From: Hyphomicrobiaceae bacterium
GTDB lineage: Bacteria; Pseudomonadota; Alphaproteobacteria; Rhizobiales; Hyphomicrobiaceae
Direction: 5' to 3'
Assembly: GCA_008933705.1 (NCBI GenBank)
Contig: WBUN01000039.1
Span: forward strand, 1 to 44,642
DNA: 44,642 nucleotides
The notes under the pieces: generated by a model
Told to the model about the DNA's origin: nothing
The model's input: only the letters and a program-made list of their open reading frames with translations
Databases searched by the model: none
In this document: positions 32,781-42,248 of the stretch, piece after piece
Numbering within the stretch: position 1 is the stretch's first letter
Layout of the letters: the number at the start of each line of letters is the position of its first letter
Made by a program: the position numbers and the translations under genes

Positions 32781-32829
32781 GATTGTGCCTGAAATCGCTT
32801 GAAAATCAACGTCTTTGTTTGTTGCTACA

Positions 32830-32904
32830 TGGCGCCCCGTAGGGGAATCGAACCCCTGTTTCCAACGTGAGAGGCTGGCGTCCTGACCGCTAGACGAACG
32901 GGGC
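32830..32904 (-). tRNA. tRNA-Glu (CTC)
   Basis: Cloverleaf read by eye on the minus strand: acceptor GCCCCGT with ACGGGGC, anticodon stem CCAGC/GTTGG with loop CTCTCAC (anticodon CTC), T arm GGGGTTCGATTCCCC, and an encoded CCA at 32832-32830. Its 3' end faces the integrase gene and is the likely attachment site. No second copy of the 3' half is visible in the window. Confidence 0.95.
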
Positions 32905-33105
32905 GAGGCGGTGGTGCCTCCGTCTATAGGGGAGTGTCTGCAGGCAATCAAGGCCGACGCGCATGCTGCCGCGCTCTCCCGGCCGCGAAGGTCCGCACCG
33001 AGGTGCGGCTACCCCACCGCGGGGCCCATGCATCCAGGCCATCCGGCCAGCGCCTCTCAGCACCGCCCCTTGCCCCCGTCCTTCCGGCGCGAGATAGATC
33101 ATCGC

Positions 33106-34128
33106 ATGCGCCAACCTGAGCCACCTGACGACGGCACTTGTGAAATCCTCACCGTCGGTGAGGCGGAGTCCGGCTTGCGTCTCGACCGCTTCCTTGCCGC
33201 GCGCCTCCCCGCCTTCAGCCGGTCGCGCCTGCAGGCCCTCATCCGTGCCGCCGAGGTCACCAGGGAGGGCAAGCCCGTCGAAAGCCTCGGCGCAAGAGTG
33301 AAGGCCGGCGAGACCTATGAGGTGCACGTGCCACCGCCCGAGGCGGCGGAGCCCGAGCCGCAGGCGATGGCCCTCGCCATCGTCTACGAGGACGCGCACC
33401 TGATCGTCATCGACAAGCCGCAGGGGCTCACGGTGCATCCCGGGCCGGGGCACGCCACCGGCACGCTTGTCAACGCTCTGATCGCGCATTGTGGGGCGAG
33501 CCTTTCCGGCATCGGCGGTGTGCGCAGGCCCGGCATCGTCCACCGCCTCGACAAGGACACGACCGGCCTGCTCGTCGTCGCCAAGACCGACCGCGCGCAT
33601 CAGGGCCTCGCCGAGCAGTTCGCCTCACACGGGGCTGACGGTCGCCTGGAGCGCGGCTATCGCGCCTTGGTGTGGGGCGTGCCCGAGCGCGTGCACGGCG
33701 TCATCGACGCTCCTCTCGGACGCAGCAGCGCCAACCGCACCAAGATCGCGGTGGTAGGTGGAAACGCCGGCCGACGCGCGGTAACCCATTATCACGTGCT
33801 TGAGATCTACCGCACCCGCGACGGCAAGCCGCTGGCAAGCCTGCTCGGGCTCACCCTCGAGACCGGCCGGACGCATCAGGTTCGCGTGCATCTGGCGCAT
33901 ATCAGCCATCCCCTGCTTGGTGACATGACCTACGGCTCCGGCTACAAGGCGAGCGCGCGCAAACTCGGTCCGCAAGCGCAGGCGGCGCTGGCAGCACTGG
34001 GCCGGCAAGCCCTGCACGCCGCGGAACTTACCTTTGAGCATCCCGTTACAGGCAAGCGGATGCGATTCGAGAGGCCGCTGCCGGCCGACATGGCCGCGCT
34101 CGCAACTGCCCTCGCAAAGGGCCTCTAG
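33106..34128 (+). CDS. rluD: 23S rRNA pseudouridine synthase, RluD type
   Basis: 340 residues. An S4 RNA-binding domain (GLRLDRFLAARLPAFSRSRL) precedes the catalytic domain with GIVHRLDKDTTGLLVVAKT, where the Asp is the nucleophile; ETGRTHQVRVHLAHISHPLLG and the C-terminal LHAAELTFEHPVTG follow. RluD-type enzymes modify helix 69 of 23S rRNA. ATG 33106 is chosen as the only start giving a normal N-terminus. It is followed by rpoH in the same orientation, the usual order in Hyphomicrobiales. Confidence 0.93.
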   Translation: MRQPEPPDDGTCEILTVGEAESGLRLDRFLAARLPAFSRSRLQALIRAAEVTREGKPVESLGARVKAGETYEVHVPPPEAAEPEPQAMALAIVYEDAHLIVIDKPQGLTVHPGPGHATGTLVNALIAHCGASLSGIGGVRRPGIVHRLDKDTTGLLVVAKTDRAHQGLAEQFASHGADGRLERGYRALVWGVPERVHGVIDAPLGRSSANRTKIAVVGGNAGRRAVTHYHVLEIYRTRDGKPLASLLGLTLETGRTHQVRVHLAHISHPLLGDMTYGSGYKASARKLGPQAQAALAALGRQALHAAELTFEHPVTGKRMRFERPLPADMAALATALAKGL

Positions 34129-34391
34129 GTCCGCAAACATTACGGATTGTTTAGTTGTCCGGCGAACGGATAGGCCGCAGACGGAGTCTATGGCCGTTCA
34201 CCGTTCATGCACTAAGGCGTGATGGCGAGTTACTGGCGATACACAGCAACGTGGTTTGATGCACATGGCATCATTGAGTATTGCCTCGGTGTCGCCAACC
34301 TTGGTGCCCACGCTCGCATGAGCCGGAGCTTCCGATGAGGACCAGGGAACGGCGGCAGGATCGCGAAACCGGATCGCCGGTGGAGAGAGAG

Positions 34392-35291
34392 ATGGCAACG
34401 AAGTCACTTCCGAGCGTGGTGGGCGGCGCGGGCGGCCTGGCGCGGTATCTCGAGGAAATCCGCCGCTTCCCGATGCTGGAGCCGAGCGAGGAATACATGC
34501 TCGCCAAGCGGTGGCAGGAGCATGCCGACTCCGACGCCGCGCATCGTCTCGTGACGTCGCATCTCCGGCTCGTGACGCGCATTGCCATGGGCTATCGCGG
34601 CTACGGCCTGCCGATCGGCGAGGTCATCTCCGAGGGCAACGTCGGCCTGATGCAGGCCGTCAAGCGCTTCGACCCCGACAAGGGTTTCCGCCTCGCCACC
34701 TACGCGATGTGGTGGATCCGCGCCTCGATCCAGGAATACATCCTGCGCTCGTGGAGCTTGGTGAAGATGGGCACCACGGCCGCGCAGAAGAAGCTGTTCT
34801 TCAACCTGCGCCGCATGAAGGGGCAGATCAAGGCGCTCGACGAAGGCGACTTGAGACCCGACCAGGTCAAGCAGATCGCAACCAAGCTCGGCGTGCCCGA
34901 GGAGGACGTGATCTCCATGAACCGCCGGCTTGGCGGCGACGCCTCGCTCAACGCGCCCGTGCGCGCGGATGCGGAGGGCGGTGGCGAGTGGCAGGATTGG
35001 CTGGTCGATGAGACGCCCGACCAGGAGGAGCGGCTTGCCGAGTCGGAGGAACTGTCTCAGCGCCGTTCGTACCTCCAGAGCGCCCTGTCGACCTTGAACG
35101 ATCGCGAGAAGCGCATTTTCGAGGCGCGCCGTCTCGCCGAGGAGCCCGCAACGCTGGAGGATCTTTCAGCCGAGTTCGGCGTCTCCCGCGAGCGCATCCG
35201 CCAGATCGAGGTGCGCGCCTTCGAAAAGGTGCAGGCCGCCGTGCAGAAGGCGGCACGCAAGGCCGAGGAAGGCACAGCCGCCGCTCACTGA
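34392..35291 (+). CDS. rpoH: RNA polymerase sigma factor RpoH (sigma-32)
   Basis: 299 residues. Region 1.2/2: LARYLEEIRRFPMLEPSEEY, SHLRLVTRIAMGYRGYGLPI; region 2.3-2.4: GFRLATYAMWWIRASIQEYI; the RpoH box QKKLFFNLRRMKGQ, which marks sigma-32 and not other sigmas; region 4: LEDLSAEFGVSRERIRQIEV. ATG 34392 follows GGAGAGAG. The gene directs the heat-shock regulon. The 260 bases between rluD and this start probably hold its promoter, but I see no consensus I can name. Confidence 0.94.
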   Translation: MATKSLPSVVGGAGGLARYLEEIRRFPMLEPSEEYMLAKRWQEHADSDAAHRLVTSHLRLVTRIAMGYRGYGLPIGEVISEGNVGLMQAVKRFDPDKGFRLATYAMWWIRASIQEYILRSWSLVKMGTTAAQKKLFFNLRRMKGQIKALDEGDLRPDQVKQIATKLGVPEEDVISMNRRLGGDASLNAPVRADAEGGGEWQDWLVDETPDQEERLAESEELSQRRSYLQSALSTLNDREKRIFEARRLAEEPATLEDLSAEFGVSRERIRQIEVRAFEKVQAAVQKAARKAEEGTAAAH

Positions 35292-35325
35292 GCCTGCACC
35301 GGTCTGTCGACCACACGAATGGCTG

Positions 35326-35354
35326 ACGCCGAGGGTGCCCCGCACCTTCGGCGT
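35326..35354. terminator. Bidirectional terminator between rpoH and mutL
   Basis: ACGCCGAGGGTGC (35326-35338), loop CCC, GCACCTTCGGCGT (35342-35354): a 13-bp stem with one G-T pair, between two convergent genes. The T-run is poor (TTCTGCTGT), so it may be Rho-assisted. Confidence 0.65.
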
Positions 35355-35402
35355 TCTGCTGTGCCGATCTCTGTCGGTCGGCCTTGAGGCTGTGCAAGTG
35401 GC

Positions 35403-37190
35403 TCACCGCCTCCCGAACAACCGCTCGATGTCGCTCAGCTTCAGCTCCACGTAGGTCGGGCGGCCGTGGTTGCATTGACCGGAATGCGGTGTCGCCTCCA
35501 TCTCGCGCAGCAGCGCGTTCATCTCCTCGCCCGTCAATCGGCGGCCGGCGCGCACGCTGCCGTGGCAGGCCATGGTCGAGCACACCGCCTCCAGCCGCTC
35601 CTTCAGAAGGCTGCCCTCCACCTTGCCCAGCGCCTGTCTGGCGAGATCGCGCACCAGGCCTTTGACGTCCGTGTCGCCGAGAAGCGCCGGCACCTCGCGC
35701 ACCATGACGGCACCGGGCCCGAATGCCTCGACGAGGAGCCCGAGCGTCTCGAGCTCGTGCGCCTTCTCGGCCAGGGAGGCTGCCTCCTCCGTCTCCAGCT
35801 CAACGATCTCCGGGATGAGCAGCGCCTGGCGCACGACCCCGCCGCAGGCAAAGGCCTTCTTCATGCGCTCGTAGACGAGGCGCTCGTGCGCGGCGTGCTG
35901 ATCGACGATGACGACGGAGTCGCGTGTCTGCGCCACGATGTAGGTCTCGTGCAACTGCGCACGCGCCGCTCCGAGCGGGCGATCGACCAGATCCGGCGGG
36001 GACGGCGAGGCAGCGGCGCCGGTGTCCGCACTCGGCGTGCTGAGCCCATGGAGGGGCGCCTGCATCGCTTCGCCAAATCCCGGCCGCACATGCGCCGGCC
36101 GGCGAGCCTCGAAGCCGGCTGGGCCGCTGGCTGAAGCCCGGCGCGCCTGCACCAGCGTCTCGAACGCCATGGCGCCGCCGGCCGATGCCCGATGCCCGGC
36201 CGCCTCCAGCACGTGGCGCAGCGCGCCAACCACGAGGCTGCGCACGCGCCCGGCGTCGCGGAAGCGCACTTCCGCCTTGGCGGGGTGGACGTTCACGTCG
36301 ACCTCGCGCGGGCTCAAGGCCACGAACAGCGCCAGCAGCGGATAGCGCCCTTTGGGCAGCAGATCGCCGTAGGCCGCCCGCACGGCGCCGATCAGCAGCT
36401 TGTCCTTGACCGGCCGGCCGTTGACGAACAGGAACTGCAGGCCGGGATCGGGCCGGTGCAGCGTCGGCAGTCCGGCAAAACCGGTGAGACGAACACCGTC
36501 ACGCTCGGCGTCGATCGCCAGCGCATCGTCGAGGAACTCGCGGCCCATGATGCGCGCGAGCCGCTGCAGATGGCCGTCGGGGCCGAGCGGCTGCGCCGGC
36601 AACCTGAGGCTCGCCCGCTCGCCCGTGGTCAGCGTGAAGCCGACGCTGGGGTGCGCCATGGCGAGCCGCTTCACCACCTCCGATATCGCTGCATTCTCCG
36701 CCCGCTCGCTCTTCAGGAACTTGAGCCGCGCAGGCGTCGCCGAGAACAGCTCGCGTACCTCAACGCACGTGCCGGGATTGAGGGCTGCCGGCCGCACCTG
36801 CTGCTTGGCGCCGCGGTCGACGATGATCTCGTGCGCACAGGCAGCCTCGCGCTGTCGCGAGCGGATCCCCAGGTGCGCGACCGAGCCGATCGACGGCAGT
36901 GCCTCGCCGCGAAAGCCGAGCGTGGCAATATTGAACAGATCCTCGTCGTCGAGCTTGGAGGTGGCGTGCCGCTCAACGGCCAGCGCCAGATCGGCGGGAC
37001 CCATGCCCGCACCATCGTCGGTGATGCAGATGAGGGAGAGGCCGCCGCCGCTCGTCACGACCTCGATCTCGCGCGCTTCGGCGTCGAGCGCGTTCTCGAC
37101 CAACTCCTTGACGACGCTGGCCGGCCGCTCGATCACCTCGCCGGCAGCGATGCGGTTGATGGTCTCGGGGCTGAGCTGGCGAATGCGCAA
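35403..37190 (-). CDS. mutL: DNA mismatch repair protein MutL
   Basis: About 595 residues. GHKL ATPase motifs: [48 protein letters not shown]-terminal dimerisation/endonuclease domain with [13 protein letters not shown] (the DQHAx2Ex4E metal motif), [10 protein letters not shown] and [11 protein letters not shown], so this MutL is a likely nicking enzyme, unlike that of E. coli. The start is taken at TTG 37190 ([12 protein letters not shown]), with GGAG about 7 nt upstream; the longer frame to 37217 runs into a repeat and is unlikely. pgi lies upstream on the same strand. Confidence 0.93.
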   Translation of the reverse strand: MRIRQLSPETINRIAAGEVIERPASVVKELVENALDAEAREIEVVTSGGGLSLICITDDGAGMGPADLALAVERHATSKLDDEDLFNIATLGFRGEALPSIGSVAHLGIRSRQREAACAHEIIVDRGAKQQVRPAALNPGTCVEVRELFSATPARLKFLKSERAENAAISEVVKRLAMAHPSVGFTLTTGERASLRLPAQPLGPDGHLQRLARIMGREFLDDALAIDAERDGVRLTGFAGLPTLHRPDPGLQFLFVNGRPVKDKLLIGAVRAAYGDLLPKGRYPLLALFVALSPREVDVNVHPAKAEVRFRDAGRVRSLVVGALRHVLEAAGHRASAGGAMAFETLVQARRASASGPAGFEARRPAHVRPGFGEAMQAPLHGLSTPSADTGAAASPSPPDLVDRPLGAARAQLHETYIVAQTRDSVVIVDQHAAHERLVYERMKKAFACGGVVRQALLIPEIVELETEEAASLAEKAHELETLGLLVEAFGPGAVMVREVPALLGDTDVKGLVRDLARQALGKVEGSLLKERLEAVCSTMACHGSVRAGRRLTGEEMNALLREMEATPHSGQCNHGRPTYVELKLSDIERLFGRR

Positions 37191-37202
37191 GGGAAGCTCC
37201 AA

Positions 37203-37265
37203 GGGGCCAGACCCCAAATCTCACCGACCGCTACACCGATCACGCCTGCCATGGGGTCTGACCCC
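37203..37265. repeat. Pair of GGGGTCTGACCCC-type palindromes
   Basis: GGGGCCAGACCCC at 37203-37215 and GGGGTCTGACCCC at 37253-37265, in the short gap between pgi and mutL. They look like a dispersed palindromic intergenic repeat. Confidence 0.55.
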
Positions 37266-37274
37266 ACGGTCACC

Positions 37275-38630
37275 CTACGCCTTCGGCAGCGCCGCCACGC
37301 GCTCGCGCGTGATGTTCTTGGCAAGCTCAACCGCCGGCTGGTCGAACGGATCGAGCCCCATCAGGCGGGCCGCGAGAATCGTTTCCAGCATGAAGTGCAT
37401 CATCAGCGCGCCGAGCCCGTGCTCGTCAAGCCGGGCAAGGTCGAACGTGCGAACCGGCCGCCCGGCGCGGCCGAGCGCGTCCGGCACGGCCACCGCCTGT
37501 GCCGCGACGAGATCGCCGACCGTCCTTCCGGCAAGGAAATCGACGCCGGCCGCCGCCGCCAGATCGGGCGCCATCCTGGGGCCGAGCCCAGCCGTCGGTA
37601 CGCGCACCACCGTGATCAGATGCTCGCGCGGCCCGTCCATGAACAACTGAAGCTGGCTGTGCTGATCGAGCGGCCCGAGGCACGCGATCGGCGCCGTGCC
37701 CTGCCCGCCTTTGCCGAGGCTCTCGGCCCATAGCTGCGCGAACCAGTGCGAGAAGCGCCCCAGCCGGTCGCTATACGGCATCATCACCTGTGCACGGATG
37801 CCGCGCTCACGCGCCAACCCTACCGCCACCGCCGCGCCCAGCGCCGGCGCAAACTCCCTTGCGCTCGGCGCTGCCGCCAACGCGTCGATCACAACCTTGG
37901 CGCCCCCCCGCACCGCGCGCACGTCGAGGCCGCGCGACAGCGCCGGCAGCAGACCGACGTTGGTCAGCGCCGAGAAGCGCCCGCCAATACCCGGATGATG
38001 GTCGAGCAGAGAAATACCGTGCGCTTCGAACAGCTCACGCAGCCCATTCGCTTTGCCGGCGGCCCCAGGCTCGGTGACGCCCAGAAACAACTCCGGAATC
38101 TTCCTTTCAAGGCCCGCCGCCTTCACTGCCGCCAGCGCCGCCAAGGCCTGCACCAGCGTCTCCGGCGTGCCGCCCGATTTGGAGATGACGACGAAGCGTG
38201 TCGTTGCGAGATCGAACGAGTGCAGTGCCGTGTCGAGCGTCACGGGGTCGAGATTGTCGTAGAAGCGCGTACGCGGGCGCATCTTCTGCGCCTCATCCGC
38301 CATGCCTGGAATGTTCCAGCCGCCGAGCTGCGCCAGAGTCTGCCCGCCCAGGCTGGAGCCGCCCGTGCCGAAGAAGATTATGGCACGCGCATTCCTCGAG
38401 AGCCTGGCGAAGGCAGCCTCCGCCGCAGCGATGTCGGTCTCTTCCTCGGCGATGCGCAGCAGCGGCAGCCGCCTCTCGGCATAGTCCCGCCTCAAGGCAT
38501 CGAGCGCCGGTCCCAGCCGGTCGAGCCACGACTTGAGCTCAGCCTCGGAAAGCCCGTGCGTTCCGATGGCGCCCGACAGGCAGCCGGCGATCGATTGCGT
38601 GTAGGGAGCCATGCCTGCCCGCCCGCTCAT
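37275..38630 (-). CDS. pgi: Glucose-6-phosphate isomerase
   Basis: 451 residues, the shorter bacterial form. It interconverts glucose-6-phosphate and fructose-6-phosphate. Sugar-phosphate site: AIIFFGTGGSSLGGQTLAQL and FVVISKSGGTPETLVQ; catalytic region: FSHWFAQLWAESLGKGGQG and GPLDQHSQLQLFMDGP, with the C-terminal LAKNITRERVAALPKA. ATG 38630 and ATG 38612 are both possible. It lies between mutL and the M16 peptidase pair on one strand. Confidence 0.93.
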   Translation of the reverse strand: MSGRAGMAPYTQSIAGCLSGAIGTHGLSEAELKSWLDRLGPALDALRRDYAERRLPLLRIAEEETDIAAAEAAFARLSRNARAIIFFGTGGSSLGGQTLAQLGGWNIPGMADEAQKMRPRTRFYDNLDPVTLDTALHSFDLATTRFVVISKSGGTPETLVQALAALAAVKAAGLERKIPELFLGVTEPGAAGKANGLRELFEAHGISLLDHHPGIGGRFSALTNVGLLPALSRGLDVRAVRGGAKVVIDALAAAPSAREFAPALGAAVAVGLARERGIRAQVMMPYSDRLGRFSHWFAQLWAESLGKGGQGTAPIACLGPLDQHSQLQLFMDGPREHLITVVRVPTAGLGPRMAPDLAAAAGVDFLAGRTVGDLVAAQAVAVPDALGRAGRPVRTFDLARLDEHGLGALMMHFMLETILAARLMGLDPFDQPAVELAKNITRERVAALPKA

Positions 38631-38688
38631 TCAACAAGGGCCAGAGGCCTAGCGCGAATTTTCCCGGCAGCCAAGCCCGCAGCCTCCC

Positions 38689-40050
38689 TCACCCTCTGGG
38701 AGCCAGCCCCTTCGGCTTGCCGACAATGGTGACGATGAGTTCGTCCCCCTCGAACAGGCGCTTGGCCACGCTCTTGACCTGGTCCAGCGTCACCGCATCT
38801 ATCTCGGCGTTGCGCCGCTCGACGTAGTCGCGGCCCAGGTCCTCCTGCAGGATCCACAGGAGCTGGTTGGCAATCTTGGCGTTGCTGTCGAAGCGCAGCG
38901 CGAACGACCCGGTGAGGAAGCTCTTGGCGTTCGCCAACTCCCGCTCGGTCGGCCCGTCGGTCGCGATGCGCTTGAGCTCAGCGCGGATCACGTCCAGCGA
39001 CTGGCCGATCTCCTCGTTCTTCGTGGCGACGCCGCCCGTGAAGATCGAGGCATGCCTGAGCGGCTGCACCAACGTGTAGACCGAATAGGCGAGGCCGCGC
39101 TTCTCGCGCACCTCCTCCCACAGGCGCGAGGACATGCCGCTGCCGCCGAGGATCTGGTTGAGCACGAACGCCGGCATGAAGTCCTTGTCCCGGCGCGGCA
39201 TGGCCGGCAGGCCGAAGCGCGCCACCGATTGCGGCACGCCCATCTCGATCACCTGCTGGCGCTCCTTCGCCTTGGCGGTGGTCGGCGCCACGGGCGTCAG
39301 CTTGGCCTTGGCCGGGAGAGGCCCGAACACATTGTCGAGCACGCCGCCCAGCGTCGCCGCATCGATGTCGCCGACCACGACAACGCGCAGGTTGTCCTTC
39401 GCGAAGGTGCGCGCATGGAAGGCGACAAGCTCATCGCGCGTGATCCTGCCGAGCGATTCCGGCGTGCCGTTGGCGGGCCTGCCGTATGGGTGGCCTGCGA
39501 ACGCATTCGCCGCCCATTTCTCGGAAGCGACCCGGTCGGGATCACGCGCCGCATAGGCGAGCCCGGCCAAAAGCTGGTTGCGGATGCGATCCACCGCGTC
39601 GGCATCGAAACGCGGCTTGTTGAGCGCGAGGGAGAGCAGAGCAACGGCCTTGTCGCGGTTCTCGGTCAGCGTCTCGAAGCTGCCGTAGAAGGAATCGCGC
39701 CCATCGTCATAGCTCATGCGCATGGCGATCTCCTCCATGCGCTCCTGGAACTGCTTGGCGGTCAGATCGCCAGCCCCCTCATCCAGCATGGCCGAGAGGA
39801 AATTGGCGAGGCCCTCCTTACCCTCCGGATCCTGACAGCTACCGCCCTCGAAGGCGAAGCGCATCGCAATGAGCGGCACGCTGTGCTCCTCGACCAGCCA
39901 GGCCGTGATGCCGCCCGGGCTTTTGACCTCTTGGATCTTCATCGCTTGGGCCTTGCTGAATGAGAGAAGGAGAGAGCCCGCGGCGAGCAGGCAGACGACG
40001 AACGCAGCGCTCAGGCGCGCGGTGATGGCAACCGGCTTGGACCCAGCCAT
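38689..40050 (-). CDS. M16-family peptidase homologue without zinc motif
   Basis: About 453 residues with a signal peptide (ITARLSAAFVVCLLAAGSLL). The fold is pitrilysin-like, but the place of HxxEH reads KEGLANFLSAMLDEG, with no histidines, so this is the non-catalytic partner. Family features kept: NLRVVVVGDIDAATLGGVLD, ILGGSGMSSRLWEEVREKRG. In such pairs the two chains form a heterodimer in the periplasm. ATG 40050 is preferred because GGAGG lies 5 nt before it; a GTG at 40065 overlaps the upstream stop. Confidence 0.9.
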   Translation of the reverse strand: MAGSKPVAITARLSAAFVVCLLAAGSLLLSFSKAQAMKIQEVKSPGGITAWLVEEHSVPLIAMRFAFEGGSCQDPEGKEGLANFLSAMLDEGAGDLTAKQFQERMEEIAMRMSYDDGRDSFYGSFETLTENRDKAVALLSLALNKPRFDADAVDRIRNQLLAGLAYAARDPDRVASEKWAANAFAGHPYGRPANGTPESLGRITRDELVAFHARTFAKDNLRVVVVGDIDAATLGGVLDNVFGPLPAKAKLTPVAPTTAKAKERQQVIEMGVPQSVARFGLPAMPRRDKDFMPAFVLNQILGGSGMSSRLWEEVREKRGLAYSVYTLVQPLRHASIFTGGVATKNEEIGQSLDVIRAELKRIATDGPTERELANAKSFLTGSFALRFDSNAKIANQLLWILQEDLGRDYVERRNAEIDAVTLDQVKSVAKRLFEGDELIVTIVGKPKGLAPRG

Positions 40051-40061
40051 CCGAACCTCCG

Positions 40062-41504
40062 TCACGATCTGTTGCCGGTGGGGGGCTTGCGCGCAGCGTC
40101 GGCTTCCCCATCCGGCGGCACCGGGATCAGCATGCCGGTGACGGAGCGGCGAATGTCCAGGTACTTGTTGGCAACCCGCTTGACGTCTTCCGCCGTCACC
40201 TTGGCAATCGCCTCCGGCCAGCGGTTGATCTCATCGATCGTCTGCCCGAGGACGAGGCCCTCGCCATAGCGCCGCGCCAGCGCCGATTGACTGTCGGACT
40301 CGTAGATGAACTCGGCGATGTAGGCTTTCTTGGCGCGCGCCAGCTCGTCGTCGGTTACGGCTTTCTCGCGCAGCTCGTGGAGAACGCGATCAATCGCGGC
40401 CTCGACCTTGTCGAGGCCGACACCCTGCGCCGCCACGGCGTAGAGCCCGATCGACCCGCTGTCGAGGCCGCCGCCCGAATACCATCCGCCCGCGCTCGAA
40501 GCGAGCTTCTGCTCTGCCACCAGGCTCTGGTACAAGCGGCTGGTGCTGCCGCTGCCGGCGATCTTCATGAGCACGTACAGGGCCTCGGCGTCGCCTTTGT
40601 CGGCCTTCACGTAGCTCGGCGCCAGATAGAAGCGCCGCAGAGCGGCGTTGCCGGCCCGAGGATCCTTGAGCTCGACGCGGCGCGGGGCGCGATGCTCCGG
40701 CTCCTGCGGGCGCACGCGCGGCTTGATCTCCCGGTTCGCCTTGAGCGTGCCGTAGGTCGCTTCCGCCAGCGCCTTGACCTCATCGGGATCGACGTCGCCG
40801 GTGACGATGACGATGGCGTTGTTGGGTGCATAGAATCGCTTGTAGAAGGCCAGCGCATCCTCGCGCGACAGCTTCCTCATCTCGTGCATCCAGCCGATGA
40901 TCGGGATGCGGTAGGGATGGTTCTGATACAGCGCTGCCGACATCTGCTCGGACAGGATGCTGGAAGGATTGTTCTCGGTGCGCGAGCGTCGCTCCTCGAT
41001 GATGACTTCTCGCTCGGTCGCCACCTCCTTCTCGGCCAGCTTCAGGTTGACCATGCGATCGGCCTCCATGGCCATCACGGTCTTCAATCTGTCCTTGGAG
41101 ATGCGCTGGAAGTAAGCGGTGTAGTCGTGGCTGGTGAAGGCGTTGTCCTGGCCGCCCAGCCGAGAAACAATCTTGGAGAAGTCGCCGGAGGCGATCTTCT
41201 CCGTCGCCTTGAACATCAGATGCTCGAGGAAGTGGGCGATCCCCGAGACGCCCGGGGGCTCGTCGGCCGAACCGACGCGATACCAAACGAAATGCGTGAC
41301 GACCGGTGCGCGATGGTCGGGAACGACGACGAGCTGGAGCCCATTGGCGAGCCTGAACTCGCGCGTGCGTGTGGCGGCGGGACTAGCCTTAAGCGTCTCG
41401 ATGCTTTGTGCGAACATCATCAATCCGAGTGCTGCGAGAAGGAGGAAGGGACGGCGAATGCCGAAGGCCCCGAGGGGTCGATCGTTCCTGGCTACGAACG
41501 GCAC
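40062..41504 (-). CDS. M16-family zinc peptidase (pitrilysin type)
   Basis: A zinc peptidase with the inverted motif in GIAHFLEHLMFKATEK (HFLEH) and the downstream Glu in EVATEREVIIEERR. A signal sequence is visible (GIRRPFLLLAALGLMMFAQS), so it acts in the periplasm together with the next gene. The frame is open to 41627, but starts there would place 60 residues before the signal peptide. GTG 41504, with AGAGG upstream, gives a normal leader, so I prefer it; ATG 41609 and 41594 remain possible. Coupled to the second M16 gene. Confidence 0.9.
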   Translation of the reverse strand: MPFVARNDRPLGAFGIRRPFLLLAALGLMMFAQSIETLKASPAATRTREFRLANGLQLVVVPDHRAPVVTHFVWYRVGSADEPPGVSGIAHFLEHLMFKATEKIASGDFSKIVSRLGGQDNAFTSHDYTAYFQRISKDRLKTVMAMEADRMVNLKLAEKEVATEREVIIEERRSRTENNPSSILSEQMSAALYQNHPYRIPIIGWMHEMRKLSREDALAFYKRFYAPNNAIVIVTGDVDPDEVKALAEATYGTLKANREIKPRVRPQEPEHRAPRRVELKDPRAGNAALRRFYLAPSYVKADKGDAEALYVLMKIAGSGSTSRLYQSLVAEQKLASSAGGWYSGGGLDSGSIGLYAVAAQGVGLDKVEAAIDRVLHELREKAVTDDELARAKKAYIAEFIYESDSQSALARRYGEGLVLGQTIDEINRWPEAIAKVTAEDVKRVANKYLDIRRSVTGMLIPVPPDGEADAARKPPTGNRS

Positions 41505-41747
41505 GGTTTGCTTGCCTCTTGCTGAGCCCCCGAGGGATCGGGCGTATCGGTTGCTGCGTGCCCCCTGCACAGTGCACGCCAAAAGCCGCCGCATGCTGTA
41601 GTTCGGCATGCGGGCGCGCAAAGTCAAATGACAACAGATTAATGTTCACCGCCGGCAACTGCGTTAAGGATGGTGCCGGGACACGGCACAACACATGCCT
41701 CCGGCCATCCCAGCGCTCAATTGCAGGGCAATTCGAGATGTCCGGCG

Positions 41748-42173
41748 TCAGTTCTTCGTCATACTGTTGGTGAGGGTACCCAGGCCCGGGCACGGCCCGT
41801 AGGGGCTTCTGTATGCCCCGACGTCCTGACCGCCGTGCGCTCGCTCCTTCCATTGGATCTCGCCACGGCAGTACGCCAGATGCAGCTTCTCGCGCTCCTT
41901 GGCGGCGGCGGCCTTCTGCTTCTCGGGATCGACGACGCCCGCAATCTCGGCTGCCTGTCCCGACCCCGGCTCGGGCAGCCTCTTGGCATCCGGCGGCAGC
42001 ACGAGGGGCGCACGATCCGCAAGCTGCGGCTCACGCCTCGAACCCTCGAGGGCCGAGCTGCTGATGCCCATCCAGTCGAAAATCTTGCCGTTGAGCTCTA
42101 CGCCGTCGAAGCCGCCGCAGCCGCCCAAAGCGAGCGTCGAGGCAAACATTGCCGCGGTCGCCAGCTGCTTCAT
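41748..42173 (-). CDS. Small hypothetical lipoprotein
   Basis: 141 residues from ATG 42173. The leader MKQLATAAMFASTLALGGCGG has a lipobox (LGGC), so the protein should be lipid-anchored by the Lgt-LspA-Lnt route. The mature part (NGKIFDWMGISSSALEG, PLVLPPDAKRLPEPG, KEREKLHLAYCRGEIQWKER) has no known domain but resembles proteins found beside lspA and M16 genes in Hyphomicrobiales. lspA, whose product would process it, lies directly upstream. Confidence 0.75.
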   Translation of the reverse strand: MKQLATAAMFASTLALGGCGGFDGVELNGKIFDWMGISSSALEGSRREPQLADRAPLVLPPDAKRLPEPGSGQAAEIAGVVDPEKQKAAAAKEREKLHLAYCRGEIQWKERAHGGQDVGAYRSPYGPCPGLGTLTNSMTKN

Positions 42174-42248
42174 GCATGCGCGCAACGCCATCGATCATCC
42201 CCCCGAGACGACCCCAGCACGGGCCGAAGTTCGAAGCCAGCCAATCGT

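Noticed and set aside
32830-32904. Second copy of the tRNA-Glu 3' end as attL inside the window
   Set aside because: I looked for the T-arm and acceptor sequence across the left part and found none; the other border is not in this window.
36192-37733. A 513-codon open frame on the plus strand
   Set aside because: It runs antisense to mutL and pgi, whose motifs are intact; no family resemblance.
40287-41525. A 412-codon open frame on the plus strand
   Set aside because: Antisense to the M16 peptidase with the HFLEH motif; low-complexity composition.
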